From JAGPHI01 sp036641735 (GTDB lineage Bacteria > Bacillota > Clostridia > Oscillospirales > Ruminococcaceae), in the NCBI GenBank assembly GCA_036641735.1, contig JAVWEG010000001.1:5117-69116 (forward strand): a stretch of 64,000 nucleotides of DNA, in the 5' to 3' direction. The position numbers and the translations under genes are program-made. The notes below the pieces were generated by a model that searched no databases, was not told where the DNA came from, and saw nothing but the letters and a program-made list of their open reading frames with translations. Positions 1 through 8,997 of the stretch are shown piece after piece (position 1 is the first letter of the stretch; every line of letters begins with the position of its first letter).

Positions 1-219
1 CGGCAGCACAAGGCTCAGTGTCCGTATATTGGCATTGTGGTAGATGCTGTTTTACGCGCGTGCGTGGGGCTATTTATGATGTTCAATCCGTTTGGCAGCT
101 TGGCTGCGTGGACATTGCTTGCAGGTATTTTGTTTGTATCGGCAGGATTAGGGCTTTTGGTGTGGACAATATACATAAGCCGTCATATAAGAGCGTTTAA
201 TTTTTTCGATATTAAATGA
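1..219 (+). CDS. C-terminal end of a small membrane protein, DUF308/HdeD-like (partial)
   Basis: The reading frame is open from the first base and stops at 217-219, so only the last 72 residues are present. They hold two hydrophobic stretches, one centred on the motif FMMFNPFGSLAAW and one on LLAGILFVSAGLGLLVW. A Gly or Pro before each helix followed by a Gly-rich helix is the pattern of the repeated two-helix units of DUF308 (HdeD-type) proteins. This is family-level recognition from a fragment, so another small polytopic protein is possible. The rest of the gene lies outside the window. Confidence 0.5.
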   Translation, partial: RQHKAQCPYIGIVVDAVLRACVGLFMMFNPFGSLAAWTLLAGILFVSAGLGLLVWTIYISRHIRAFNFFDIK

Positions 220-225
220 TTTTTC

Positions 226-254
226 TTTACAAACCTATATTTTTCTGTTATTAT
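226..254 (+). promoter_or_regulatory. Sigma-A promoter of the CorC-type gene
   Basis: TTTACA at 226-231 and TATTAT at 249-254 with a 17-base spacer. The predicted transcript start near 261 leaves a leader of about 20 bases before the TTG start at 283. Confidence 0.7.
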
Positions 255-282
255 ATAAACTAATATTTTAAAGAAAGCTGAG

Positions 283-1554
283 TTGATTTTTTTGGATACC
301 CCTGGACCCGCTATATATTTGTCACTGATTTTACTGCTTGTTTTTTCTGCATTTTTTTCCGCAAGTGAGACGGCGATTTCATCTGTAAATAAAATCCGCC
401 TTAAAAAACGTGCGGAGGACGGTGACAAAAAGGCATTGCAGGCGCTGGATAATGCTACAGATTACGACAAAACCTTGTCGGCAATACTAATAGGCAACAA
501 CGTAGTTAATCTAACAGCATCATCTATTGCCACGGTAATAGCTACATCTATTTTGGGAGAGAGCGGAGCTGCTATATCCACCGTAATTATTACGGTGCTT
601 GTATTGATATTTGGTGAAATATTGCCAAAAAGCTTTGCCAAAGACAATGCTGAAAAGGTGGCAGTAGCTACATCACGTCCATTATCGCTGATAAAGCTTG
701 TGCTTACACCATTAGTATGGGTTTTCGTAGTGATAAAGCGCGTTTTCACAGGACGTAAAGGCACAGAGCTAAATGTGCAGCCGTCCGTTACAGAGGACGA
801 GCTGAAAACTATTATCGATACAGTAGAGGAAGAGGGCGTCCTCGACAGCCAAGAGACGGAGATAATTCAGTCTGCTATAGATTTTAACAATATCACGGTG
901 CAGGAGATATTAGTGCCGCGCGTAGATATGTGCGCGGTAGAAGCTCACGCAGATTTGGCAGAGGTAATAAATGCGTGCGTAGATAACGGGTTTTCACGCG
1001 TGCCTGTATATGAGGGCAGCGTAGATAATATTATAGGGGTAATGTATGCAAAGGACGTGCTTGCGTGCCTTGCCAAAGGCGAAAAAAGAGAGCCTAAAGA
1101 GCTAATGCGCGAAGTATTGTTTGTATATCGCACACGTCGCATAAATGGCTTACTCGCTGAATTTAGGCGCAAAAAGCAACATATGGCAATAGTTACCGAC
1201 GATTACGGCGGCACACTCGGAGTAGTGACTATGGAGGACGTGCTGGAGGAATTAGTAGGCGAGATATGGGACGAAACGGATACGAGAGAAGCAATAGTAA
1301 CAAGCCTCAAAGATGATAGGTATTCCGTACTTGGAGAAGCCGATATCGACGAAGTGTTTGATGAGATAAATTTTGAAGATAAAAACTTTGATTGCCCTTG
1401 CACGAGCGTAGCAGGCTGGGTATTGGATACGCTAGAGCATATCCCGTGCGTAGGCGAGACATTTGACTACAAGGGGCTTACCATAGAAGTGGAAGAAATG
1501 GACGACCAAAGAATTGAAAAAGTAATTATCACTAAAAAACCGGAATTAGTATAA
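283..1554 (+). CDS. CorC/HlyC family membrane protein (CNNM domain, CBS pair, transporter-associated domain)
   Basis: At 423 residues this has the full layout of the HlyC/CorC (CNNM/UPF0053) family. A membrane domain spans about residues 8-185 and starts with a hydrophobic segment carrying the family's FSASETA signature. A CBS pair covers about 200-330, and the C-terminal CorC_HlyC domain covers about 335-420. Proteins of this family are linked to Mg2+/Co2+ export or homeostasis and bind nucleotides at the CBS pair; the substrate here is unknown. The start is a TTG at 283 with a weak purine-rich Shine-Dalgarno. The gene has its own promoter and ends at a strong bidirectional terminator, so it is probably monocistronic. 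Confidence 0.9.
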   Translation: MIFLDTPGPAIYLSLILLLVFSAFFSASETAISSVNKIRLKKRAEDGDKKALQALDNATDYDKTLSAILIGNNVVNLTASSIATVIATSILGESGAAISTVIITVLVLIFGEILPKSFAKDNAEKVAVATSRPLSLIKLVLTPLVWVFVVIKRVFTGRKGTELNVQPSVTEDELKTIIDTVEEEGVLDSQETEIIQSAIDFNNITVQEILVPRVDMCAVEAHADLAEVINACVDNGFSRVPVYEGSVDNIIGVMYAKDVLACLAKGEKREPKELMREVLFVYRTRRINGLLAEFRRKKQHMAIVTDDYGGTLGVVTMEDVLEELVGEIWDETDTREAIVTSLKDDRYSVLGEADIDEVFDEINFEDKNFDCPCTSVAGWVLDTLEHIPCVGETFDYKGLTIEVEEMDDQRIEKVIITKKPELV

Positions 1555-1557
1555 AAC

Positions 1558-1602
1558 AAAAGCTTTTTGCAAAATGAATTTCATTTTGCAAAAAGCTTTT
1601 TT
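1558..1602. terminator. Bidirectional terminator, 21-bp perfect stem
   Basis: Arms at 1558-1578 and 1580-1600 are perfect reverse complements separated by one base, with T-runs outside the stem on both strands. It sits between two convergent genes and can serve both. Confidence 0.9.
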
Positions 1603-1605
1603 AAT

Positions 1606-3069
1606 TTACAGCTCGTTTTCTATAGCGGCAATAAGTATTTTAAGTGCTTTTACCCGTGCATAGTGCTTGTCCACAGATTCTATTATATGCCAGGGCGCGT
1701 TTACAGTACTGGTTTTTGTTAGCATTTCATTAACGGCTGTTTCATATTCAGCCCATTTTTCGCGGTTTCGCCAATCTTCATCGGTGATTTTCCACTGCTT
1801 TTCGGGAATGTTTTGCCGCTCGGTAAAACGCTCCAATTGTGTGGCATTGTCTATATGTACCCAAAACTTTACTACTATAGCGCCCCAATCGGTAAGCTCT
1901 TTTTCAAATTCATTTATTTCGCCATAAGCATTTTGCCAGTCGCTTTCACTGCAAAATCCTTCTATTCGCTCTACCATTACGCGCCCATACCACGAGCGGT
2001 CAAATATTGCAATATGTCCTGTTTTTGGCAAACGATTCCAAAAGCGCCATAGATAATGACGTGATTTTTCGTGCGGCTCGGGAGCTGCTATCGGCAGCAC
2101 TTCATAGCCGCGTGCATCAAGCGCGCTTGTTACTCGCTTTATATTGCCGCCCTTGCCTGCGGCATCAAATCCCTCGTACACTATTACTACAGGCTTTTTT
2201 AGCCGATATAAACGATTGTGCAGTGCGTGCAGCTTTTTCTGCGCAGCTTTAAGCTCTTTTTTATAATCCGTATCGGAAATAGTTTTGCTTAAATCTATAT
2301 CGCATAAGCGAGGCATATCACAAAGCGGAAAAACGCTTGGTTTAAGACCTGAATGTGGCTTTGCATTAAGCGCTTCATCTATGCGGCGCGTTAAAAGCTC
2401 CATAGCCTTGCACTGTGCAGATGTGCGTTTGGTCGCATCTATAATATTCCACGGCGCGTATTTGGTGCTGGTAGCCTCTAAATATTCGGCAAATATCTCA
2501 TAACATTTTGCAAAATGTGAATTTTGCCATTTGTCATTGTCGCCTACGCGCCAAGAGGTGTCTTTATCGCTCAAAAGTGTTTGTATACGCTGTGATTGCT
2601 CCGATTTATTAATGTCGAGAAATATTTTAATTAAAAGATATCCGCCGTCTACTAATTGTCTTTCAAAAATGCGGATACTTTCTAATCGCTCGCGATATTC
2701 TTCATCGGAAAATTCGCCTCTTGCGCGCGACTTTACACATTCGTCCATCCAGCCTGAATCGAGAAACAAAAACTTACCGCCCTCGGGAATATTGCAAAAA
2801 TGACGATGTAAAAACGGTTTGCGCTTGTCCTCTTCACTCGGAGCAGATACAGAGGATACTTTGTAAAATCGGCTGTCTATTTCTCCGATTAAGCGGCTTA
2901 TCAGCTCGCCCTTGCCGGCAGCACCCCAGCCTTCTATCAGCACTATTACAGGCAAATTTTTATCTTTTATAAGCTGTTGCTGCGTGTATAATCGCTCGTT
3001 GCACGCCAAAATACGCGCCTTGAGCATTGCCTTGCTCTCGCTTTCGGATATTTCATCGCTTGTTTTCAT
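1606..3069 (-). CDS. pap: Polyphosphate:AMP phosphotransferase (two PPK2 domains)
   Basis: The 487-residue protein contains two PPK2-family domains in tandem, the arrangement of class II PPK2 / polyphosphate:AMP phosphotransferase. These enzymes make ADP from AMP with polyphosphate as donor. Walker A motifs are visible at about residues 46-54 (EGWGAAGKGE) and 298-306 (EGFDAAGKGG). The C-terminal domain has the intact lid motif FDRSWYGR at about 354, while the same place in the N-terminal domain reads FLDSGWMDE. Catalysis is therefore probably in the C-terminal half, as is known for this family. The start follows a good GGAGG. No polyphosphate kinase gene is nearby. Confidence 0.9.
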   Translation of the reverse strand: MKTSDEISESESKAMLKARILACNERLYTQQQLIKDKNLPVIVLIEGWGAAGKGELISRLIGEIDSRFYKVSSVSAPSEEDKRKPFLHRHFCNIPEGGKFLFLDSGWMDECVKSRARGEFSDEEYRERLESIRIFERQLVDGGYLLIKIFLDINKSEQSQRIQTLLSDKDTSWRVGDNDKWQNSHFAKCYEIFAEYLEATSTKYAPWNIIDATKRTSAQCKAMELLTRRIDEALNAKPHSGLKPSVFPLCDMPRLCDIDLSKTISDTDYKKELKAAQKKLHALHNRLYRLKKPVVIVYEGFDAAGKGGNIKRVTSALDARGYEVLPIAAPEPHEKSRHYLWRFWNRLPKTGHIAIFDRSWYGRVMVERIEGFCSESDWQNAYGEINEFEKELTDWGAIVVKFWVHIDNATQLERFTERQNIPEKQWKITDEDWRNREKWAEYETAVNEMLTKTSTVNAPWHIIESVDKHYARVKALKILIAAIENEL

Positions 3070-3102
3070 TGTGTTCAGCCTCCTTTTGTTTATTAATAAA
3101 AT

Positions 3103-3129
3103 AAGCGCCCCTTATTTTAAGAGGCGCTT
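3103..3129 (-). terminator. Terminator after the GGDEF gene
   Basis: AAGCGCC-C-CTT at 3103-3113 pairs with AAG-A-GGCGCTT at 3119-3129 around a 5-base loop. It is followed on the minus strand by an AT-rich, T-rich tract. It lies just downstream of the diguanylate cyclase stop. Confidence 0.65.
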
Positions 3130-3138
3130 TAAAATACG

Positions 3139-5145
3139 CTAGTTTTCAGCGCCTGCTTCACGATAGAACGAAAATCCGTCTTTTCCTGCATTTTTGCGCA
3201 CATATAAAGCATTGTCGGCACTTGCATAAAGCTGATTAAATCCTGTGCCGTCCTGCGGACACAGCGCAATACCCATAGAGGCAGAGATGTATTCTCCGTT
3301 TGCTTCGTCAAGCGGAATAGCGCGCAGTGCGCACAAAAGCCGAGTGGTTTTTGTGGCTACGGCTTCACGGCTGGGCATAGCGCTTAATAGTATCATAAAT
3401 TCATCGCCGCCTATTCTGCCCACTACGTCATCATTGCGCAGCTGGCTCATAAGGGCGCTTGCCACGTCCATAAGCACGGAATCGCCCTTTTGGTGACCAT
3501 AACCGTCATTTACGTGCTTAAAGTCGTCAATGTCCATAACAATAAGAGCATAAAATAAATCTTGCTCACGCTCTGATAATTTTTGTGTAATCATAGATTG
3601 TGTGGTGCTTTTATTGTAAATACTGGTAAGAGGATCGCGCTCTGCCTTAAAAGTAAGATTAGCGGTCATCTTTTTTTCTTCATCAATATCGGTAAGCTTA
3701 CCAATAACACGCAATGGCTTAAAGGTGGCTGTGTCGGTAATTGTGGTGAGCAATAAGCTAAACCAATGATATTCATCACGATAGGTGCGCATCCTAAGCT
3801 CCATAGCGCCTGTACGTCTGCCGTGGCGCATAGCCGCAAGCAATCGCATAAATTGCGCACAGTCCTCGCTATGCAAAACTTGAAGCTCTATTAAGCTCTC
3901 GGGGAAATTATGTGTAAAAGCGGGATAATTGGCAAATTCACAAGCATTTGCAGAGCAAGAAAATCCGTCAGTCTCTACATTGTATTCAAAAATTATACTG
4001 TTGCTTTGCTCGTTTGCTATGCGATAGCGCTCCTCTTTAATAGTAAGCTCACGGTTATCCTGCTCTATTTTCGTCATTAAATTATTAAATGCAGAGCCTA
4101 TATCGCTAAATTCGTTAGCGCCAAGATAGGGGATACGGCTTTTATAATCTCCTGCATTCATCTGCTGCAAATAATCGAGCAAATGATTTAACGGGCTTAT
4201 TAAACGAAATTTTACAAGCTGACGAAGTGTCATAATAATGACGGCAAAAATGGCAATTACTATTAGGCTGTAAATGCTTGTTTGCAGTATCGTAGAAGAA
4301 AATTCGTTTTGTGAAGCTGTATAAAGCACAGTCCAGCCGGTATCGTGCATTCTGGAATAATACGCTATGCGCTTATCCATACCGTCTTTATATTTAAAAG
4401 AGCCTATTGGTTCGATATGTATATTCAATTGCTGATTAAGCAGTATTTGCAAAGGATCGCCGTCTTTTATTTCATTGCTGCTACCTACTAAATTGTTGCC
4501 GATATCCAGCACTTCTACAATACCACTCGCAAATAAATTGCTGTTTCCGAGCAGCGCATTAATAGCATCTGCTTTTATACTCATCATTATAAAGCCAATG
4601 TATTTATTGTTAGAGGTGAGCGGCTGAGCAATAATAAAGCTGCGCGCATTATTGGCATATTCATCGTTAAATAGGCGCGTTACTATATATTCTCCGCGCG
4701 ATAAACGGCTAAGATATTTTTCGTCTATAGAGGATTTTTGACCTTCTATTATTTCATTGCTGGAAACTAATACTTTATTATCCTCGGTTATTACAGATAT
4801 GCGATTAACATTAGGGTTGTGCTTTACCCAAGCGGATAATGAGGTGTGTGCAGAAGAAATTGTATCCATAGTATCGTCATCGGGTACAGCTAAAGCGCCG
4901 TTTTGCGCGCCGGAAAGCATAAGGTGAGGATTTGTAAGCTCACACAGCATACCGATGTCGCCGTGCATATCAGCGAAAAAGCTTTCCACATTTGCAATAT
5001 CCAATTTTGCCGCAGTGCTTATTTTGTCTTTTACAAGCTGAGTTTTTGTAATGATATTAATGACTATAAAAGCAGCCGTAATTACAAGAGCAGGTATCAA
5101 AGAGAACAATACTAAAGTGCGAGATAAATGCTTTTTCTTTTTCAT
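3139..5145 (-). CDS. Membrane diguanylate cyclase (Cache-HAMP-PAS-GGDEF)
   Basis: The 668-residue protein makes c-di-GMP from two GTP in response to an extracytoplasmic signal. Membrane segments lie at about residues 10-33 and 285-308 and enclose an extracellular dCache-type sensor. A HAMP linker follows at about 310-365, then a PAS-like domain at about 370-490. The C-terminal GGDEF domain has an intact RIGGDEF motif near 575-581. An RxxD sequence (RNDD) ends five residues before GGDEF, the position of the product-inhibition I-site, so feedback inhibition is expected. The start has a GGAG site. The gene lies downstream of kdgK on the same strand, but a terminator and about 300 bases separate them. 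Confidence 0.92.
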   Translation of the reverse strand: MKKKKHLSRTLVLFSLIPALVITAAFIVINIITKTQLVKDKISTAAKLDIANVESFFADMHGDIGMLCELTNPHLMLSGAQNGALAVPDDDTMDTISSAHTSLSAWVKHNPNVNRISVITEDNKVLVSSNEIIEGQKSSIDEKYLSRLSRGEYIVTRLFNDEYANNARSFIIAQPLTSNNKYIGFIMMSIKADAINALLGNSNLFASGIVEVLDIGNNLVGSSNEIKDGDPLQILLNQQLNIHIEPIGSFKYKDGMDKRIAYYSRMHDTGWTVLYTASQNEFSSTILQTSIYSLIVIAIFAVIIMTLRQLVKFRLISPLNHLLDYLQQMNAGDYKSRIPYLGANEFSDIGSAFNNLMTKIEQDNRELTIKEERYRIANEQSNSIIFEYNVETDGFSCSANACEFANYPAFTHNFPESLIELQVLHSEDCAQFMRLLAAMRHGRRTGAMELRMRTYRDEYHWFSLLLTTITDTATFKPLRVIGKLTDIDEEKKMTANLTFKAERDPLTSIYNKSTTQSMITQKLSEREQDLFYALIVMDIDDFKHVNDGYGHQKGDSVLMDVASALMSQLRNDDVVGRIGGDEFMILLSAMPSREAVATKTTRLLCALRAIPLDEANGEYISASMGIALCPQDGTGFNQLYASADNALYVRKNAGKDGFSFYREAGAEN

Positions 5146-5443
5146 AGCTGCTCCTTTCGTAAAGATATTACGTTTGCATTAGAAAAACACAATAAGCTTA
5201 GACACAATCATAACGAATGTATCCAAACGTACATCTTTTTTACATTTGAAGTAAAAGAAGCAAATTGTGCTATTACAGGATTAAACCAATTATACAGCTA
5301 TTATATCATATTTATACGATATGCAATAGTTTTCTTTATCGTCAAAACCACCAAACAATAGTGAAAAAATTGTACGCTGTTAATGAAATTTCTGTAGATT
5401 TACAAACCGCAATGTAACATTAAGATGTTTTATGTATTATAAA
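5146..5443. other. AT-rich intergenic stretch
   Basis: This is the upstream region of the diguanylate cyclase. It is very AT-rich and holds no ORF with a ribosome binding site. It has no GC-rich fold resembling a c-di-GMP riboswitch. A TATAAT reading towards the cyclase lies near 5436-5441 on the minus strand, but no good -35 was assigned. Confidence 0.5.
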
Positions 5444-5512
5444 AGGAAAACGGCTTGCAAATACAAAGGCACAATGCAGGTAAAATAATGTGCCGCATAT
5501 TGACAAGCCGTT
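5444..5512 (-). terminator. Branched terminator after kdgK
   Basis: Outer arms AACGGCTTG (5449-5457) and CAAGCCGTT (5504-5512) enclose a second stem, GGCACA (5468-5473) with TGTGCC (5489-5494). The minus-strand continuation is T-rich (TTTTCCTTTT). It lies directly after the kdgK stop codon. Confidence 0.6.
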
Positions 5513-5524
5513 AACATTGCTTAT

Positions 5525-6550
5525 TTATCTTTGCACTCTGCCTGTGCCGCTGCCGCCTGCAAGCTTTTCCACTTCGTCGGCGCTCACCATATTGTAATCG
5601 CCCTCAATTGTGTGCTTTAAGCAAGAAGCCGCCACAGCAAATTCAAGCGCATCTTGCGGAGCTTTGCCGCTCAAAATGCTGTATATCAGCCCACCGCCAA
5701 AGCTGTCGCCGCCGCCGACTCTGTCTACTATATGCATATGATAGCTCTTAGAGAAATAGTACTCCTTGCCGTCATACAGCATAGCTGCCCAGTCGTTATC
5801 ATTAGCAGATATAGAGCTGCGCAAGGTGATAGCAACGCGCGTGAAATGAAAAGTATCCGCAAGCTGCTTTGCCACACTTTTATAGCCCTCGTGGTTCAGC
5901 TTACCGCCGGAAATATCGGTGTTTTCGGCTTCTATTCCGAACACATCCTTTGCATCCTCTTCATTGGCGATACATAGGTCTACATATTGGCATAAATCTG
6001 TCATTGCGATACGTGCCTCGGCGCGTGTCCACAGCTTACCGCGATAATTGAGGTCGCAGCTTATCTGTACATTGTGCTTCTTGGCGGCAATGCACGCTTC
6101 GCGGCATATTTCTACCACGTTTTTGCCGAGGGCAGGGGTGATGCCTGTAAAATGGAACCATTCAGCGCCATCAAATATTTCGTCCCAGTTAAAGTCTGCA
6201 CTGCTTGCTGTGGCAATAGAAGAATGAGCGCGGTCATATATGCACTTAGAGCCACGCTGTGATGCGCCCTTTTCAAGATAATAAATACCCACGCGCTCGC
6301 CGCCGCGCGAGATATAAGAGGTGTTTACACCAAAACGGCGCAGGCTGTTTACGGCACTTTGCCCAATATCGTTGTCGGGCAGCTTTGTTACATAATAGGT
6401 ATCAAGCCCGTAATTAGCGAGCGATACGGCAACATTTGCTTCACCACCGCCATATGTGGCGCCAAATTTATCACATTGTGTAAAGCGATAATAGCCCTCA
6501 GGGGCAAGGCGCAGCATTATTTCTCCAAAGGTTACTACTTTTTTAGACAT
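5525..6550 (-). CDS. kdgK: 2-keto-3-deoxygluconate kinase, PfkB family
   Basis: Phosphorylates 2-keto-3-deoxygluconate to KDPG, the substrate of the aldolase encoded just upstream. It is 341 residues, normal for the family. The N-terminal block VTFGEIMLRLAPEG and the sugar-binding GGGEANVAV are typical of KDG kinases. The PfkB signature with the anion-hole and catalytic base, DRVGGGDSFGGG, lies at about residues 273-285. The start follows GGAG. Together with the aldolase it forms the lower part of a uronate or gluconate (Entner-Doudoroff-type) route. An IclR-family gene at 15.2-15.9 kb shares an operator-like motif with this operon. Confidence 0.93.
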   Translation of the reverse strand: MSKKVVTFGEIMLRLAPEGYYRFTQCDKFGATYGGGEANVAVSLANYGLDTYYVTKLPDNDIGQSAVNSLRRFGVNTSYISRGGERVGIYYLEKGASQRGSKCIYDRAHSSIATASSADFNWDEIFDGAEWFHFTGITPALGKNVVEICREACIAAKKHNVQISCDLNYRGKLWTRAEARIAMTDLCQYVDLCIANEEDAKDVFGIEAENTDISGGKLNHEGYKSVAKQLADTFHFTRVAITLRSSISANDNDWAAMLYDGKEYYFSKSYHMHIVDRVGGGDSFGGGLIYSILSGKAPQDALEFAVAASCLKHTIEGDYNMVSADEVEKLAGGSGTGRVQR

Positions 6551-6600
6551 TATTTATCTCCTTAATATTATCAAAATATAAAGCACTTAAAAAGTGCAGA

Positions 6601-7563
6601 TTATTTCTGTAACAGATGTATTCCAAATCCAAGCACTTCGTTTTTAAAGTAAATGCCTACCATTTTGCCGTCCTTTTCCATAGCATTTGCTTCATCAAAT
6701 TCAAATCCGCGCGCTTTTAAATGTGCAATGGCACGGGGGAGAGTGTTTGTCAATATTGCTATATGGCCGTGAGTACCGCGCCCTTTATTTTTCATCAGCT
6801 CAAAGCTGCGCTGCCCTGCAAATATAGAGGAATTGCCCTCTTTATAATCAAAGCCAAACGCAAGAGCCAAAAATTTAGCTGCGTTAAGCGCTTCTTCACT
6901 GCTTTCGCTGTTTATGCCGATATGCCCAAAAGTGAAGCCGAGCATTGTGTTTACAGCTTCTTTAGTAAGACGTGTAATTTCGTCAAAATTGCCGCTGTTT
7001 ATAAGGTCTGCTTTTACCATCCAAGTGCCGCCGCAAGCAATTATACGGTTAAACGATAAATAATCGTACAAATTAGCCGCCGTCACTCCGCCTGTAGGCA
7101 TAAAGCGCAGCTTAGAATATGGTGCAGCTACAGCCTTTAGCTTCGCAATACCGCCGTTTTGCTCCGCAGGGAAAAATTTCACTACTTCAAGGCCCATAGC
7201 CATTGCTTGCTCCATTTCGCCCGGAGTAGCCGTGCCGGGAGCAAATGCAATGCCTTTATCTAGCGCGTATTTGGTGATTTCGGGATTAAATCCGGGGCTT
7301 ACCATAAACTTTGCACCGGCAGCAGCAGCTCTGTCTACTTGCTCTTTTGTAAGCACAGTACCTGCACCTACCAGCATTTCAGGCACTTGTGCGGATATGC
7401 GGCGAATAGCCTCCTCGGCTGCATCGGTGCGGAAAGTAACCTCTGCTACAGGCAAGCCGCCTGCTACAAGTGCCCTTGCCAAAGGCACAGCTTTGTCGAC
7501 ATCATTTATCGCTATTACAGGTACAATGCCTATAGCCTCAATTTTCTTCAATACATCAAGCAT
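6601..7563 (-). CDS. eda: KDPG/KHG aldolase with C-terminal VOC (glyoxalase-like) domain
   Basis: Cleaves 2-keto-3-deoxy-6-phosphogluconate to pyruvate and glyceraldehyde-3-phosphate. Residues 1 to about 205 are a class I KDPG aldolase, with AEVTFRTD near 38-45 and the Schiff-base lysine in VVKFFPAE at about 126-133. Residues from about 210 to 320 form a second domain of the vicinal-oxygen-chelate type (FGHIGINSES ... GIYFKNEVLGFGIHLLQ). Plain KDPG aldolases are near 210 residues, so this is a fusion. I chose the ATG at 7563 because GGAGATTAAAATAATG precedes it; an in-frame TTG further upstream would put the Shine-Dalgarno inside the gene. It is first in the operon with kdgK. Confidence 0.92.
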   Translation of the reverse strand: MLDVLKKIEAIGIVPVIAINDVDKAVPLARALVAGGLPVAEVTFRTDAAEEAIRRISAQVPEMLVGAGTVLTKEQVDRAAAAGAKFMVSPGFNPEITKYALDKGIAFAPGTATPGEMEQAMAMGLEVVKFFPAEQNGGIAKLKAVAAPYSKLRFMPTGGVTAANLYDYLSFNRIIACGGTWMVKADLINSGNFDEITRLTKEAVNTMLGFTFGHIGINSESSEEALNAAKFLALAFGFDYKEGNSSIFAGQRSFELMKNKGRGTHGHIAILTNTLPRAIAHLKARGFEFDEANAMEKDGKMVGIYFKNEVLGFGIHLLQK

Positions 7564-7585
7564 TATTTTAATCTCCTTCAATCAA

Positions 7586-7609
7586 TTCCGTATTATGGAA
7601 CGCTGTTCC
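7586..7609. promoter_or_regulatory. Operator-like dyads in the KDG operon leader, candidate IclR-family sites
   Basis: TTCCGTATTATGGAA at 7586-7600 overlaps a second perfect dyad, GGAAC-GCT-GTTCC, at 7597-7609. They lie just downstream of the predicted transcript start of the aldolase gene. A near-copy, TTCCGTATAGTGAAA, lies at 15957-15971 in front of the IclR gene. Confidence 0.6.
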
Positions 7610-7624
7610 GATTATCGTATTTAC

Positions 7625-7653
7625 ATTATAATATCAGCAAAGCAAAAGGTCAA
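7625..7653 (-). promoter_or_regulatory. Promoter of the eda-kdgK operon
   Basis: On the minus strand TTGACC (7648-7653), a 17-base spacer and TATAAT (7625-7630). The predicted start near 7618 places the dyads at 7586-7609 in the first 30 bases of the transcript. Confidence 0.8.
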
Positions 7654-7929
7654 TAGTGAAATAGCGGAATTTTAACGATGTTTTTTGGTATATCGGCGAA
7701 TACAAGCAAATAACAAAAGCTAACGAGTGTTTTAGAGTTGGATGAGTATCAAGCGTTTGTTTTTTTGAAATGGTCAAAACCATTCCAAAAAATGCTTGCG
7801 TAAGATTATATTTATGAAACGAACGTATAAAAATCATTTCACCCCTTTTAAATAAAGCATATATATGTTATGATAAAGTGTAATTTTATAGCATATTATT
7901 AGCAATGAATATAAAATAAGGGTGATTGT
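7654..7929. other. Intergenic region between the KDG operon and ddl
   Basis: No gene was seen here. At 7769-7784 there is a short dyad, AATGGT-caaa-ACCATT, flanked by T- and A-runs; it could be an operator or a small hairpin. A TATGAT at 7869-7874 in front of ddl could be its -10 element, but no convincing -35 accompanies it. Confidence 0.4.
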
Positions 7930-8997
7930 ATGGATAAGATAAAAGTAGCTGTATTATTTGGCGGCGCATCCAGTGAACACGAGGTATCGGAGATGTCGGC
8001 GGCAAGTGTATTGCAAAATATAAATCGTGATAAATACGACGTATATCCTATTGGCATTACAAAGGACGGCAAATGGTATTATTATAAGGGCGATATAAAT
8101 AATATTAAGGGCTGTGAATGGGAAAAACATAAAGACAATTTGCCTGCTTGCTTTACTCCGGGTTCAGGAGAAAAAGGGCTTATTACGTCTAAAGGCAGTA
8201 TAAATGTAGACGTAGTTTTCCCTGTGCTGCACGGCAAATATGGTGAAGATGGCACTGTGCAAGGGCTTTTGGAAATGGTGGGCGTGCCGTATGTGGGCTG
8301 CAAGGTGCTGAGCAGCGCTGTGTGTATGGACAAAATAGTGGCAAACAATATAATGGATGCACATCGTATAGGGCGCTGCGAATGGGATTATATGACAGCG
8401 AGTGAGATAAAGGATTTTGATGCGATAGAAGTGCGCTTGGCAGAAAAGCTGCATTACCCAATATTTGTAAAGCCAGCGAACGCAGGCTCCAGCGTTGGCA
8501 TAACTAAGGCAGAGGATAAGCACGAGCTTTTAGCGGCAGTAAGGCTTGCTTTACAGCACGATAAGCGAGTGGTATTTGAGCGCTTTGTAGACGGACACGA
8601 GATAGAATGTGCCGTAATGGGCGCAGATAAGCCTTTTGCCACTATGCCTGGCGAAATAATAGCAAGCAAAGAATTTTACGATTATGAGGATAAATATTTA
8701 GCAGGCACGTCGCACGTAGAAATACCTGCAAAGTTACCTGTAAATACTCTTGATAAAATACACCGCACGGCAATAGAGAGCTATAAAGCCTTGTGCTGTG
8801 AAGGGCTTGCGAGAGTAGATTTTTTCGTAGAGCGCAAAACAGGGCGAGTACTCTTAAATGAGATAAATACAATGCCGGGCTTTACTGCTATCAGTATGTA
8901 TCCGAAATTGATGATGGCAAGTGGGCTTACTTATAGTGATATTATAGATAAGCTGATTACGCAGGCGCTCGCAAAGCAGGAGGGGTACAATGGATAA
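7930..8997 (+). CDS. ddl: D-alanine--D-alanine ligase
   Basis: Joins two D-alanines with ATP for peptidoglycan precursor synthesis. It is an ATP-grasp enzyme of 355 residues, the longer A-type form. Visible motifs are GGASSEHEVSEMSA at the N-terminus, the substrate-site block EFYDYEDKY near 245, and the metal site EINTMPGF near 315. The KY in EFYDYEDKY is typical of D-Ala-D-Ala or D-Ala-D-Ser ligases and differs from the D-lactate type of VanA. It is first in a run with murI, a DUF1934 gene, argS and yhhN, and overlaps murI by 8 bases. Confidence 0.95.
   Translation: MDKIKVAVLFGGASSEHEVSEMSAASVLQNINRDKYDVYPIGITKDGKWYYYKGDINNIKGCEWEKHKDNLPACFTPGSGEKGLITSKGSINVDVVFPVLHGKYGEDGTVQGLLEMVGVPYVGCKVLSSAVCMDKIVANNIMDAHRIGRCEWDYMTASEIKDFDAIEVRLAEKLHYPIFVKPANAGSSVGITKAEDKHELLAAVRLALQHDKRVVFERFVDGHEIECAVMGADKPFATMPGEIIASKEFYDYEDKYLAGTSHVEIPAKLPVNTLDKIHRTAIESYKALCCEGLARVDFFVERKTGRVLLNEINTMPGFTAISMYPKLMMASGLTYSDIIDKLITQALAKQEGYNG

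Noticed and set aside
5146..5443. Possible c-di-GMP riboswitch upstream of the diguanylate cyclase
   Set aside because: The region is AT-rich and lacks the conserved GC-rich helices and core of GEMM-type riboswitches.
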